From positions 1-64,000 of the forward strand of contig QQUJ01000012.1 in NCBI GenBank assembly GCA_008501635.1: a DNA stretch of 64,000 bases, written 5' to 3'. Below the pieces are notes generated by a model. That model had not been told where the DNA came from and did no database searches. It saw only the letters and a list, made by a program, of their open reading frames with translations. The translations under genes were made by a program, and so were the position numbers. Shown here piece after piece: positions 1-9,352 of this stretch (its first letter is position 1; each line of letters starts with the position of its first letter). This DNA comes from Pseudomonadota bacterium (lineage in GTDB: Bacteria; Pseudomonadota; Gammaproteobacteria; QQUJ01).

Positions 1-338
1 TCCAGCAGATGACGAAAATTGAGAATCGTCGTCTCGTCGGGAACCGGCTCACGCCCAAGGTCAATGCCGGCGAAAAGACACATGGAGCGAGATTCATACA
101 ACGCTTCCTCGGCGCCTGGATCCGACAGGTTGAACCAGTGTTGGAGGAAGTAGATGCGCAACATCCGTTCCAGTTCAATGGGTGGGCGCCCGTTTCCCGC
201 TTTGGGGTAGTGGGGTTTGATGAGCTCACAAAGCTGATCCCATGGAACCACAGCATCCATCTCCGAGAGAAATTTCTCTCGCCGGGTTGGTTTTCGAAAT
301 TGCTCAAATTCCCCCGCGGCAAACGTTTGCTGCTTCAT
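1..338 (-). CDS. IS5-family transposase, N-terminal part (runs off window)
   Basis: An open frame starts at ATG 338 and runs uninterrupted off the left edge, giving 112 codons. It opens MKQQTFAAGEFEQFRK and contains WDQLCELIKPHYPKAGNGRP, LRIYFLQHWFNLSDPGAEEA, and then FAGIDLGREPVPDETTILNF. This is the DUF772-like N-terminal domain of IS5/IS1031-type DDE transposases; PDETTILNFRHLLE is the usual lead-in to the catalytic domain. The DDE residues themselves lie outside the window, so activity cannot be judged. No frameshift is seen in the visible part. Confidence 0.85.
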   Translation of the reverse strand, partial: MKQQTFAAGEFEQFRKPTRREKFLSEMDAVVPWDQLCELIKPHYPKAGNGRPPIELERMLRIYFLQHWFNLSDPGAEEALYESRSMCLFAGIDLGREPVPDETTILNFRHLL

Positions 339-402
339 CGTTTTCTACCGGTTCCAAATAATGCGTGTATTGTCGCAAACTTTGGGACTTAATCAGAGAT
401 GC
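1..402 (-). mobile_element. IS5-family insertion sequence, one end only (cut by window edge)
   Basis: The minus strand carries the beginning of an IS5-type transposase. Upstream of its start codon, near 383-402, the minus strand reads GGCATCTCTGATTAAGTCCC. Its spacing and its AAGTCCC end resemble the terminal repeats of IS5-group elements, so the element probably ends near 402. It abuts the left terminal repeat of the 403-661 element almost exactly, as if it had inserted at that edge. The other end lies outside the window, so target duplication and completeness cannot be judged. The exact boundary is inferred. Confidence 0.6.
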
Positions 403-661
403 CCTATCTCAGAATCCCGCGCGAGCTGTGCCGGTCGCTCGTGGTTTCAGCGCCAGGCGCGGCGAGCGTGGTTGGGTCATTCCCAATGAGCGAGCCGCAA
501 CACCGCGCTGGAGCCACGAGTGGCCGGCCCTTCGGGTTGGCCCCAGAGGTGCGCTGGCGGTGTTCTCGACTTGCCAATAGCGGTTGCTATTGGCTGCGCC
601 TTCGGGCCTACCCAGCGCACCTCTGGGGCTCAACACAGCACGCGGGGGATTCTGAGATAGG
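403..661. repeat. 259-bp non-coding element with terminal inverted repeats (MITE-like)
   Basis: The two ends are near-perfect inverted repeats of about 28 bp. The left end (403-430) begins CCTATCTCAGAATCCC. The right end (634-661) is its reverse complement with two mismatches. Inside is a second inverted pair, GGCCCCAGAGGTGCGCTGG near 539 against its complement near 611-629, and a hairpin GCCAATAGC-GGTT-GCTATTGGC at about 573-595. No credible protein is encoded. The left end matches a second locus at 52753-52795, which includes the shared stretch GCTGTGCCGGTCGCTCGTGG. Together this suggests a miniature transposable element, but no transposase partner can be assigned. Confidence 0.65.
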
Positions 662-719
662 TTCTAGGGAGACAGGGAGTACTGATAAACTGCCACCTTC
701 GACTCAATGGAGCTATTGA

Positions 720-1760
720 ATGGAGTTTTTAAGCGAGTACGGAATGTTCCTGGCCAAGGCGGTGACGATACTGGCGGTAGTACTCGCCGCCACCGCCGGC
801 GTTGTGGCGCTGTCCAGTCGGGGCGCGCCCGGTCGCGCCAAGGAACACCTCGAGGTCAAAAGCTTGAACGACAAGTACCGGGAGACTGCACAAGCCCTGC
901 GCTCGGCGATGCTGCCACCCCCATTGGCCAAGAGGGCGGCCAAGGAGGAGAAGAAGCGACTCAAGGCGGAGGCGAAGCAGCTCAAACACCAGCCCGAAAC
1001 GGGGCGCCATCGGCTCTTTGTACTCGACTTCCACGGTGATATTCGCGCTTCCGCGGTCAATGCCCTGCGCGAAGAGATTTCCGCGGTTCTGGCCGTGGCG
1101 ACCGCGGAGGATGAAGTTCTGGTCCGCCTGGAAAGCGCAGGCGGGATGGTACATGCCTATGGTCTGGCCGCGTCGCAACTGCAACGCATCAGACAACGCA
1201 ACATCCCGCTGACCATTGCAGTGGACAAGGTCGCGGCAAGCGGTGGCTACATGATGGCCTGTGTCGCCACACGCATACTGGCCGCACCGTTTGCCGTACT
1301 CGGCTCAATCGGTGTCATCACGCAGCTGCCGAACTTCCATCGCCTGCTGAAAAAGAACAATATCGATTTTGAGCAGATCACCGCCGGCGATTTCAAGCGC
1401 ACCTTGACCCTCTTCGGTGAGAATACGGAGGTGGCCCGGCAGAAACTTCGCGACGAGGTCGAGGATGTGCACGCTCTGTTCAAGGCTTACGTCATCGAAA
1501 ATCGTCCGCAACTCGATATTGAGCGGGTTGCCACCGGCGAGCATTGGCATGGCATTCGCGCTCTGGACCTCAAGCTGATCGATGAGCTGCGCACCAGCGA
1601 TGACTACTTGATGAATGCCAGCGGAGAACGCGATCTTTTCGAGGTTCGCTTCGTCGCCAAGAAGCCGCTGCTGACCCGGCTCCTGGCCGCCGGTACGCAG
1701 CTAAGACAATCGAGCACGCGCTTCTGGCAATCCGATCAAGAGCCGCCTTCACTGATGTAG
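720..1760 (+). CDS. sohB: SohB-type inner-membrane S49 family serine peptidase
   Basis: A 346-aa protein of the SohB/SppA (S49) family, which cleaves small membrane or signal peptides at the inner membrane. A hydrophobic N-terminal segment (about residues 8-31) anchors it. A charged, probably coiled stretch (66-95, rich in K/E/A) follows, then the protease domain from about 97. The catalytic Ser-Lys dyad is visible as Ser174 in VAASGGYMMA and Lys226 in GDFKRTLTLFG. GSIGVI at 195-200 is typical of the family. Length agrees with E. coli SohB (about 350 aa). The ATG lies just inside a new transcription unit; the gene is followed 19 bp later by a small NTF2-like gene. Confidence 0.9.
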   Translation: MEFLSEYGMFLAKAVTILAVVLAATAGVVALSSRGAPGRAKEHLEVKSLNDKYRETAQALRSAMLPPPLAKRAAKEEKKRLKAEAKQLKHQPETGRHRLFVLDFHGDIRASAVNALREEISAVLAVATAEDEVLVRLESAGGMVHAYGLAASQLQRIRQRNIPLTIAVDKVAASGGYMMACVATRILAAPFAVLGSIGVITQLPNFHRLLKKNNIDFEQITAGDFKRTLTLFGENTEVARQKLRDEVEDVHALFKAYVIENRPQLDIERVATGEHWHGIRALDLKLIDELRTSDDYLMNASGERDLFEVRFVAKKPLLTRLLAAGTQLRQSSTRFWQSDQEPPSLM

Positions 1761-1779
1761 CCCGAGGAGATTGGACGCG

Positions 1780-2199
1780 ATGTATCCGACAGCGAACGAT
1801 GCCGAGCAGGCCTTCTATGAAGCCTTTGAAACCGGCAATCTGGAAGTGATGATGCAGGTCTGGGCGGCAGATGAGACGATTGCCTGCATCCACCCGCTCC
1901 AGCGTCCCTTGAGCGGTGTCGATGAAATCCGCACCGGCTGGGAGCAGATTTTCGCTGGAGAACCGCCCATGGAGTTTCGTGTCAGTCGCCTGCACCGCAC
2001 CCAGAGCGAAGATGTGGCCATCCATATCGTCGAAGAGAATATCCTGGTCGGCAAGGAGCGCGAACCCCACGCACCGGTGCTGGCCACCAACATCTATCGT
2101 CGCGAAGAGGACGGCTGGCGGCTGATGCTTCACCACTCATCGCCGGCACCGCGTACGACAACCCCACCGCTACCCGATATGAGCAGTCGCTTGCACTGA
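1780..2199 (+). CDS. NTF2-like / SnoaL-type protein of unknown substrate
   Basis: A protein of about 139 aa that begins MYPTANDAEQAFYEAFETGN, the usual helix 1 of SnoaL_3/DUF4440 NTF2-fold proteins. It contains MMQVWAADETIACIHPLQRP and ends with a strand pair around DGWRLMLHHSS. Such proteins are small dimeric alpha+beta barrels; the substrate cannot be inferred. An upstream TTG at 1771 is in frame, but GAGGAGA at 1764-1770 is correctly spaced only for ATG 1780, so that start is preferred. It sits 19 bp after sohB and is probably co-transcribed with it. It converges on the DUF1207 gene with 16 bp between stop codons. Confidence 0.8.
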   Translation: MYPTANDAEQAFYEAFETGNLEVMMQVWAADETIACIHPLQRPLSGVDEIRTGWEQIFAGEPPMEFRVSRLHRTQSEDVAIHIVEENILVGKEREPHAPVLATNIYRREEDGWRLMLHHSSPAPRTTTPPLPDMSSRLH

Positions 2200-2215
2200 C
2201 GATCGGTTCTCACGC

Positions 2216-3304
2216 CTAAAAACCGAGATAGATACCGGTACCGAAGTAACGGAGGCGATTGTTGTAGAACTGGCCATGGGGCGAAAAGCCGTTGTACGCC
2301 TCCCATAGCCAGCGCAGATTACGGCGTCCCGGGCCGCCCTTGCCGAACTCCCAGCCCACCTTGAGACTGGTGCTGACCGACCAGTCATGCTCCTCGTAGC
2401 TCTTCATATCCAAGCCACCGATCCAGCGGCCCGAACCCAGGACAGGCTTCACTCCACGATACTCAGCACCGAGATGCAGCATGGCGGGTTCCAGATCGGC
2501 AGGCTCGCGATGCACCAGATACTCACCGCCGGCGTAGCCCCGCCACTGGTTCCAATCGTAGGAGAACACTGCTTCCAGCGCTTCGTAGCTGAGATTCACC
2601 CGATCGGGGTTGGTATTGAGCAAAAACTCATCGCCCAGATGCGAACTCTGGTGATAGAGCCGCAGGCGCATCGAGAAATCTCCGCGCCGGTAGGTGATGG
2701 GCAGACCGATCATGTAATCGGCGTTGATCAAATCAAACGACGGAGCGTCGAGATTGAACTGTGCCAATAGCCCACCCGCCACGCTCACCTGCAGCGCATC
2801 GCCGCGCCGTATGCCCTCCTTGCGGTAGAGGCCAAAGCTCTCGCCGTAGCCCACGGCCGCGATATTGACCGTATCGGCGCGTGTCGTGTAGCGCCGCACA
2901 CTGACAAAAAACCGGGGTTCTTTCGGATCGGCGATCAACGGCCAGAAGGGGTCACCGGCCGGCAGCGCCACAGACTCGGGGCCCACACCCAGCGTCTCCG
3001 CCACGGTGACCTCGGCCTGACTCGGCGCCGCGGGCGATCGCGCAATGTTGAGTCCCTCCATGCCGGGCAAATCGCGCAGTACGCGTTCAGCTTCGCGCTG
3101 TTTTGCATCATCACCGCGGTATAGGTGCAGCGTCACCAGGCCCCTTTGCACCTGAACATCGAAATCGCTGCGCACCCACCCGAGTTCACGCTCCAGGATG
3201 GCACCGATGTAGCCCTGGAGATACAGATCATCGCGTTCGGCCGCCTGGAGTGGATACACCACCGTCATCAACACCACCCAGACAAAACTCCGTAACTTGA
3301 TCAC
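2216..3304 (-). CDS. DUF1207 family protein with BON-like N-terminal domain, probably outer membrane
   Basis: A 362-aa precursor. Residues 1-22 form a signal peptide (hydrophobic core VWVVLMTVVYP, cleavage near QAAE). Residues about 25-95 fit a BON-like domain: VQRGLVTLHLYRGDD, then RVLRDLPGMEGLN. From about 115 the sequence enters DUF1207, recognised by FWPLIADPKEPRFFVSVRRY and a run of alternating aromatic/polar strands ending in YFGTGIYLGF. An aromatic C-terminus is typical of outer-membrane beta barrels. DUF1207 members are outer-membrane-like proteins of unknown function; linkage to a BON-like domain would suggest envelope anchoring. The gene is transcribed divergently from the GGDEF-EAL gene across 464 bp. 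Confidence 0.75.
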   Translation of the reverse strand: MIKLRSFVWVVLMTVVYPLQAAERDDLYLQGYIGAILERELGWVRSDFDVQVQRGLVTLHLYRGDDAKQREAERVLRDLPGMEGLNIARSPAAPSQAEVTVAETLGVGPESVALPAGDPFWPLIADPKEPRFFVSVRRYTTRADTVNIAAVGYGESFGLYRKEGIRRGDALQVSVAGGLLAQFNLDAPSFDLINADYMIGLPITYRRGDFSMRLRLYHQSSHLGDEFLLNTNPDRVNLSYEALEAVFSYDWNQWRGYAGGEYLVHREPADLEPAMLHLGAEYRGVKPVLGSGRWIGGLDMKSYEEHDWSVSTSLKVGWEFGKGGPGRRNLRWLWEAYNGFSPHGQFYNNRLRYFGTGIYLGF

Positions 3305-3768
3305 AACTGGTCCTCATAAGCTCTGTACAATCGTTACCCGCGCAAATTGCGCAGCGGCTGGTCCGGCAGTATAGAACAGGCGCGCCTTTTCCCGTGCCAA
3401 CCCCGCTAGACCCCGGGATTCTACCGCTCTGCGCAGATAATGCGATGCTTCGCTGGTTTCACGGTCAGCGGAACTCGGTATGGTTTGCCGGACGGGCCAG
3501 CTTATGCTGGTGCGCGTAACGATAAAAATAGAAGGACGAGTCCCTGTTCCTGGCCTCTCCCGAAGCGAGTAACGTCAGCGGTCATGCACTGGCCATCGAA
3601 GGTGGCTATCTTGCTGCAGGGGTCCAAAGTGCGGCACCCGTCCCGAAAGACCCTGAACCCAGTGTCGAGCCTCGGACATCCCCTTTTGCACCACTTTGGA
3701 TTACGAACTACTATTTGGAACAAATTATGGAGTGGAAGTCGCACGCGTTGTGCGCTTAGCTGATAACA
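3305..3768. other. 464-bp intergenic region between divergent genes
   Basis: This separates the start codons of the DUF1207 gene (minus) and the GGDEF-EAL gene (plus) and must hold both promoters. I see no convincing gene: the open frame at 3440-3763 has no recognisable domain, poor codon character and no ribosome binding site. No terminator or strong palindrome is apparent. Composition is patchy, with AT-rich stretches near 3515-3530 and 3700-3740. Confidence 0.4.
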
Positions 3769-6700
3769 ATGCAGACATCGGTGGAACAGCAGGAGCTTCT
3801 CGCCGCGCTTCGTAATTCACGCGGTCAGTTAGGTCCGTTGCAGCGCGTTTTGGACGCCGTGCCGACACTGATCTCCTATCTCGACCGCGATCTTCACTAC
3901 CGCTTTGTCAATCAAGCTTACGCCACATGGTTCCGACGCGAGCGCGACGAGATCCTCGATCGTCCGCTGCGGGAGCTCATCGGCGAGAAAACATTCACCG
4001 CAATCAAGTACCACATAGCTCGCGTTCTGAAGGGGGAAGAGGTGCGATTCGAGCAGCAGCGCACCGAGCCGGATGGCAAGCTGCATTGGCTCGACACCCA
4101 TTACCTCCCGGATTTCGATACCACAGGCGGCGTCCGTGGCTACTACGCGTTGATGTCGGATATCACGCCGATCCATGAAACCGAGCAGACCCTCCACAAG
4201 GTTGCGGCAGGCCTGTCAGTGCCCACCAGCGGTGCGTTCTTCGAGGAACTGGTCCGCCACATTGCACAAGCGTTCAACCTCGACTTCGCCTATGTCGGCC
4301 GCTATCTGCCCGACACTGACGAGGTCGCAACCGAGGCTTATTGGGCGCACGGTGCAGTGGCGCCCAACTTTCGTTATCCGCTGGCAGGCACTCCCTGCCA
4401 AACCGTGGTGGGAGGTTCGCTGTGCATCTATCCGCACGATGTGCAGGCGTTGTTTCCCAATGACGATCAGTTGCGACAACTCGATATTCAAGCCTATGCC
4501 GCAATTCCGCTCAAAGACTTCAACGAGACGCCTTTGGGGCTGCTTGCGATCATGGACACGCGCCCGTTCACCAACCCGGAAGAGATCACCGATATTCTGC
4601 GGATATTCGCCAGTCGTGCCGCGGCCGAATTCGAACGTGTGGATGCCACGACCGCGCTGCGTGAAACAGAGGCAAAGCTGCAGGCGGCGACAAAGAACAT
4701 ACCCGGGCTGGTGGTCTTTCAACGCCTCCAGGACCCGCAGGGAAATATCCGCTACGCCTATATGAGCGAGGGCATCCGACAGATGTTCGGCATCTCTCCG
4801 GAAGAGGCGATGCGCAACAGTTCGATCATTATCGATCACATCTATCCGTACGATCGCGAGCGTTTTCTCGATTCTCTGAAGAAAGCCACCGATGAGGCCA
4901 CGCACTGGCACGAAGAATTCCGCATCACCACCGTCGAAGGACGGGTCAAATGGGTCGAGGCCCAGGCACACGCCCGACGACTGGCGGATGGCTCGATACT
5001 TTGGGACGGAGTCACCATCGACATCAGTCAGCGCAAACAGCAGGAAGAACAGCTCCGCGACTACCAGCTGCGCCTCGAAAAAGCGCACGAGATCGCCGGC
5101 ATCGGCAGCTGGGAGTACGACTACAGCACGAATCATGTCGAGTGGTCACAGGGTGTACGCGCCATCTACGGCGTCGATCAGAGCTACCCGGCGGGACCCG
5201 CCGAACTCCTGGCAATCACTCATCCCGATGACCGCCCGGCACTGGAAAACGCCATACAGGGCGCCATTCAGGATAAGCGATCCTACGATGTCGAATATCG
5301 CGTGCTGCATGCCAATGGTGCGATACGCCATGTGCACTCGCGCGCCGAGGTGGTGCGCGATAGCTACGGCAATGTTCAGCGTTTGATCGGTATTGCTCAG
5401 GACGTAACCCTGCAGCGCACCGCGCAGGCCGGTCTTGAGGAGAGCGAGCGTTTCCTCACCACGGTGTTTGAGAATCTGCCCGCCATGATTTTTGTTAAAG
5501 GCGCCGGCGATCTCAAGTTCGTTCACGTCAACCGCAAAAGCGAGGAGGTGATGGGCTACTCCCGCGAGCAACTGATTGGAAAGACCAATCAGGACTTATT
5601 CTCCGGCGAAGAGGCCGACTCTTTCGATGCCACCGATCGCCAGGTCGTGCAGAGCGGCGAGTTGCTCGATATTCCCGAAGAGTCTCTGGAGACGCCTCAC
5701 CTGGGCAGGCGTCTGCTTCACACCAAAAAAATCCCCATACTCGACAAGGCGGGAAATCCGGAGTTCATACTGGGCATCGCCGAAGACATCACCGAGCGCA
5801 AAACCAGCGAAGCGCTGACCAGTCGCCTGGGACGTATCCTCGAGGCCTCTGCCAACGAACTCTACGTATTCGACGCTCAGTCGTTGCGTTTTCTGCTTGT
5901 CAATCGCGGCGCGCGCGACAATCTGGGTTATTCCATAGAGGAGCTGCGGGCACTAACACCCCTCGACATCAAGCCCCATTACGATAGCGAGCGCTTCGAA
6001 AAACTCATTGCACCGCTGCGTTCCGAGGAGACACGCGAAATCTTCTTCAACACCTCCCACGAGCGCAAAGACGGATCTCTCTACCCGGTGGAGATCAAGC
6101 TCCAGTTCTTCGCCAACGAGCAGCCACCGGTTTATCTCGCGGTTGTGCAGGATGCGACCGAGCGCCACCGCACCGAAGCGGAGATGCGCCTGGCCGCCAG
6201 TGTCTTCTCCAACACCACCGAAGGCATCATGATTACGGAGGCCAATGGAACCATCCTGCGCGTCAACCAGGCTTTCACCGCCATTACCGGCTTTAGCGAG
6301 GAAGAAGCCGTGGGGCGCACGCCCGCGATCCTGCAATCGCATCGGCACGACGAGAGCTTTTACCGAAATATGTGGATCTCTCTCTCAGCGCATGGCTTTT
6401 GGCGTGGCGAAATCTGGAACCGGCGCAAGGACGGTGGAGTCCATCCGGTTTGGCAAAACATTTCCGCTGTATACAACGAACAGGGCAGCGTTGAGCAGTA
6501 CATCAGCGTTTTCTCCGATATCTCCGAGAAAAAGATTTCTGAAGAGCGCATCCGGCACCTGGCACATTTTGATGTACTGACCGAACTACCCAACCGATTG
6601 CTGTTCATGGAACGTTTTGAGCACACGCTAAAACGCGCCAAGCGCGACAAGTCGCGTGTTGCCTTGCTATTTCTCGACCTCGATCGTTTCAAACACATCA

Positions 6701-7848
6701 ATGACAGCCTTGGCCATCCGATCGGAGATAGCGTGTTGCAGATTGTGGCCCGGCGGCTAAGGGATTGTTTGCGTGAAGAAGATACCGTCGCGCGTCTCGG
6801 AGGTGATGAATTCACCGTTATCCTCGAACAGATCAAGAGCCCGCGCGATGCAGGAATAGTTGCCACTAAACTCATCGAGACCTTCTCCGACCCGATCGTA
6901 GTCGATGCACACGAGCTACACATCACCACCAGTATCGGCATCAGCATCTTTCCCCAGGACGGCGAGGAGATGACCACCATGATCCGCAATGCTGATGCGG
7001 CGATGTATCGCGCCAAAGAGTTGGGGCGAAGCCACTACAACTTCTATACCAGCGACCTGACCCGCAGCGCCCACGAGAGAGTTCAGATGGAGGCCCAACT
7101 GCGCCGTGCCCTGGATAACAATGAGCTCTATCTTTGCTACCAACCCCAGTACATTCTGGCGACCGGCCAATTGATGGGCATCGAAGCGCTGCTGCGTTGG
7201 AATCACCCCGCAATGGGCATGGTGTCACCCCTGCGATTCATTCCTGTCGCCGAAGATAGCGGCCTCATAGTGCCGATCGGCGCATGGGTGTTAAACGAAG
7301 CATGCCGCCAGCTCAAGGAGTGGCATGATGCCGAAATCGCACAATGCAGCGTTTCCGTCAATCTCTCCGGCCAGCAACTGCAGCGCGGCAATCTTGCAGC
7401 CACCGTCACGGAGGTTCTAGCCGACACCGGGTTGCCTGCGCGTTTTCTCGATCTGGAGATCACTGAAACATATGTAATGAGTGAGGGCATCGATACGATC
7501 AAAGTCATCAGGGCATTGCGCGAACTCGGTGTCAGCATATCCATCGATGACTTCGGCACGGGTTACTCTTCGCTGGCCTACCTCAAGCAACTACCGATTG
7601 ACCGTCTCAAGATTGATCAATCATTCGTACGCGACATTCCCAATGACACCAACGACGAAGCCATCGCCCGCGCCGTGATCGCTCTGGGCAGAAGCATGAA
7701 GCTCAAAGTACTGGCCGAGGGCGTGGAAACCGAAGCGCAACGCGAGTTTTTGGCGAACGAGGGTTGCGACGAGGTACAGGGATTTCTGTTCAGCCGGCCA
7801 CTGCCCGCCGATGAGATGGCGGTGCTGCTACGCAGCCTGCGGCCATGA
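3769..7848 (+). CDS. Multi-PAS/GAF sensor diguanylate cyclase/phosphodiesterase (GGDEF-EAL)
   Basis: A 1359-aa soluble c-di-GMP protein with no membrane segment. Domains in order: PAS (about 25-140), GAF (150-300), then five PAS/PAC units (about 310-430, 440-555, 560-680, 690-800 and 810-925), GGDEF (935-1090) and EAL (1110-1345). GGDEF is intact at 1011-1015 and is preceded at exactly five residues by an RxxD inhibitory site (R1002-D1005). EAL is intact at 1139-1141, with the other active-site blocks present: SVNLSG, LEITET, IDDFGTGYSSL, KIDQSFV and AEGVET. Both catalytic halves should therefore be competent. Several PAS units could bind haem or flavin, but the ligand cannot be told. The nearest downstream gene is a convergent HD-GYP gene, also acting on c-di-GMP. 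Confidence 0.93.
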   Translation: MQTSVEQQELLAALRNSRGQLGPLQRVLDAVPTLISYLDRDLHYRFVNQAYATWFRRERDEILDRPLRELIGEKTFTAIKYHIARVLKGEEVRFEQQRTEPDGKLHWLDTHYLPDFDTTGGVRGYYALMSDITPIHETEQTLHKVAAGLSVPTSGAFFEELVRHIAQAFNLDFAYVGRYLPDTDEVATEAYWAHGAVAPNFRYPLAGTPCQTVVGGSLCIYPHDVQALFPNDDQLRQLDIQAYAAIPLKDFNETPLGLLAIMDTRPFTNPEEITDILRIFASRAAAEFERVDATTALRETEAKLQAATKNIPGLVVFQRLQDPQGNIRYAYMSEGIRQMFGISPEEAMRNSSIIIDHIYPYDRERFLDSLKKATDEATHWHEEFRITTVEGRVKWVEAQAHARRLADGSILWDGVTIDISQRKQQEEQLRDYQLRLEKAHEIAGIGSWEYDYSTNHVEWSQGVRAIYGVDQSYPAGPAELLAITHPDDRPALENAIQGAIQDKRSYDVEYRVLHANGAIRHVHSRAEVVRDSYGNVQRLIGIAQDVTLQRTAQAGLEESERFLTTVFENLPAMIFVKGAGDLKFVHVNRKSEEVMGYSREQLIGKTNQDLFSGEEADSFDATDRQVVQSGELLDIPEESLETPHLGRRLLHTKKIPILDKAGNPEFILGIAEDITERKTSEALTSRLGRILEASANELYVFDAQSLRFLLVNRGARDNLGYSIEELRALTPLDIKPHYDSERFEKLIAPLRSEETREIFFNTSHERKDGSLYPVEIKLQFFANEQPPVYLAVVQDATERHRTEAEMRLAASVFSNTTEGIMITEANGTILRVNQAFTAITGFSEEEAVGRTPAILQSHRHDESFYRNMWISLSAHGFWRGEIWNRRKDGGVHPVWQNISAVYNEQGSVEQYISVFSDISEKKISEERIRHLAHFDVLTELPNRLLFMERFEHTLKRAKRDKSRVALLFLDLDRFKHINDSLGHPIGDSVLQIVARRLRDCLREEDTVARLGGDEFTVILEQIKSPRDAGIVATKLIETFSDPIVVDAHELHITTSIGISIFPQDGEEMTTMIRNADAAMYRAKELGRSHYNFYTSDLTRSAHERVQMEAQLRRALDNNELYLCYQPQYILATGQLMGIEALLRWNHPAMGMVSPLRFIPVAEDSGLIVPIGAWVLNEACRQLKEWHDAEIAQCSVSVNLSGQQLQRGNLAATVTEVLADTGLPARFLDLEITETYVMSEGIDTIKVIRALRELGVSISIDDFGTGYSSLAYLKQLPIDRLKIDQSFVRDIPNDTNDEAIARAVIALGRSMKLKVLAEGVETEAQREFLANEGCDEVQGFLFSRPLPADEMAVLLRSLRP

Positions 7849-7853
7849 CCGAC

Positions 7854-7892
7854 TGACACGCTCCACTGCGTATCGCGTGGAGGATCGTGTCA
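7854..7892. terminator. Candidate bidirectional terminator hairpin
   Basis: Between the stop codons of two converging c-di-GMP genes lies TGACACGCTCCAC, paired with GTGGAG-gat-CGTGTCA across a 10-nt loop: 13 pairs with one 3-nt bulge. No long T run follows on either strand, so its termination strength is uncertain. Its position suits a shared terminator. Confidence 0.5.
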
Positions 7893-7971
7893 GCGGAAGG
7901 TGCTCACTCCGTTCCCCCAGGGCTGTTCGGCGCCGCCGGATCGCGTTGGTTGATGGCCGGACGTGAAGCGC

Positions 7972-9204
7972 TCAAATCTTCGATGCCAGTATCACCCGGG
8001 TCTTGATTCCCCACTTATCCGCCTCCTCATGACCGACGATACGATCGGTTCGGGTATCGGAGGCACGCGACAGGTCGATATCCCGGGGCGTGATGAACTG
8101 CTTTTTGCGCATGTCGTATACCACTCTCACCACCGGTTGCAGCATGTTCTTGTCGCTGGCCTCCACGACGACGGCAAGCCGTCCGCTCTCTAGACGCACC
8201 ACGGTCCCCACCGGATAGATACCCACGCATTGAATGAACTGTTGGGTAAGCAGTGGGTTGAAGTGATATTTGCTCCACTCCAACATGCGTCCCAGCGCGT
8301 CGGTCGGATGCATTCCCGTGTGGTAGCAGCGATCGGAGGTGATAGCATCGTAGACATCAACGATGGCGGACATCTGCCCGAACTGGCTGATCTCATCGCC
8401 TTTCAACTTGCGTGGGTAGCCGGTGCCGTCCCAGCGCTCATGGTGTTCGTAGGCAACAGCGATCGAAATCGGATCGATATCCGGAGACTCGGTAAGCAGA
8501 TTGGCGGAGAGGGTCACGTGACCGCGCATCACCGCAAACTCCTCATCAGTGAGCTTGCCCGGTTTGTTGAGGATCTCCTCCGGCACTTTCATCTTGCCGA
8601 TATCGTGCAGCATCGCACCGATGCCGATTCGGGTGATGGTGTCATGATCCAGGCCGATCGTTTTGGCAAATGCCACCATCAACACACACAGATTGACTGA
8701 ATGTTGGAAGGTGTATTGGTCGGCTTCGCGGATCCGGCCGAGACTGATGAGCGCATCCTTGTTGCGAAAGACCGAATCCACCATCTCGCCCACAACAGGC
8801 TCGACACGGGCCACCTCGATCTGTCGGCCGAGACGCACATTCTGCATCAGATCGGTAGCCACCCGACGTGCCTCATCCTGTACTCTGGACGCTTTCTCCC
8901 GCTCTTCCGCAGCGCTGACCTTGATCGGTTTCAAGGCCGCTTTCGCAGCCTTGTCGGCCAAGCGCTCCAGGTCGGCCTGGCGTGCCTCGGCCGCTTCGCT
9001 CTCGGTGGGTGCGTGAATCAGGTCCAGGCCCTTCGAAGTGTCGATATACAATTCGTGGATGCCGATTGCGCGAACCTTCTCCACGACTTTAAGACTATCG
9101 ACCTTGAACCGTTTGCTGGCAAACGGATGATCCATCCATCCGCAGTTGAGATCGTGAATGTACATCCCCGGCCGAAGCTCGCCGGCCGAAATCTTCTTGA
9201 TCAT
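7972..9204 (-). CDS. HD-GYP domain cyclic-di-GMP phosphodiesterase with DUF3391 N-terminus
   Basis: A 410-aa protein. The N-terminal ~110 residues (MIKKISAGELRPGMYIHDL, then a charged coil) match DUF3391, which commonly precedes HD-GYP. The catalytic domain (about 165-330) has MLHDIGKMKVP (HD motif), RGHVTLS, and AYEHHERWDGTGYPRKLKG, which contains HHExxDGxGYP, the GYP signature. DVYDAITSDRCY follows. Such proteins hydrolyse c-di-GMP (to pGpG or GMP) with a bi- or trinuclear metal centre. No membrane segment is seen. It faces the GGDEF-EAL gene, so the two may act on the same nucleotide pool. A tRNA gene lies upstream on the same strand. Confidence 0.92.
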   Translation of the reverse strand: MIKKISAGELRPGMYIHDLNCGWMDHPFASKRFKVDSLKVVEKVRAIGIHELYIDTSKGLDLIHAPTESEAAEARQADLERLADKAAKAALKPIKVSAAEEREKASRVQDEARRVATDLMQNVRLGRQIEVARVEPVVGEMVDSVFRNKDALISLGRIREADQYTFQHSVNLCVLMVAFAKTIGLDHDTITRIGIGAMLHDIGKMKVPEEILNKPGKLTDEEFAVMRGHVTLSANLLTESPDIDPISIAVAYEHHERWDGTGYPRKLKGDEISQFGQMSAIVDVYDAITSDRCYHTGMHPTDALGRMLEWSKYHFNPLLTQQFIQCVGIYPVGTVVRLESGRLAVVVEASDKNMLQPVVRVVYDMRKKQFITPRDIDLSRASDTRTDRIVGHEEADKWGIKTRVILASKI

Positions 9205-9352
9205 GTAAGCATTCTCAGGTCGCGTTCAAATCCTAATATCAGACCGATTCAGGTCAGCGCTGCCCGACCGCGGCCCGCGACGCCAGGTCACTCTGCAATT
9301 GGCCACTACAGTGTAACGCCCGGTCAAACAAAGGGGCGATTCCAGGGGAAGT

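Noticed and set aside
9-392. 127-aa open frame on the plus strand at the left edge
   Set aside because: The minus strand of the same DNA encodes a clear IS5 transposase; the plus frame is its shadow.
3440-3763. 107-aa open frame in the DUF1207/GGDEF intergenic region
   Set aside because: No ribosome site, no domain, odd composition.
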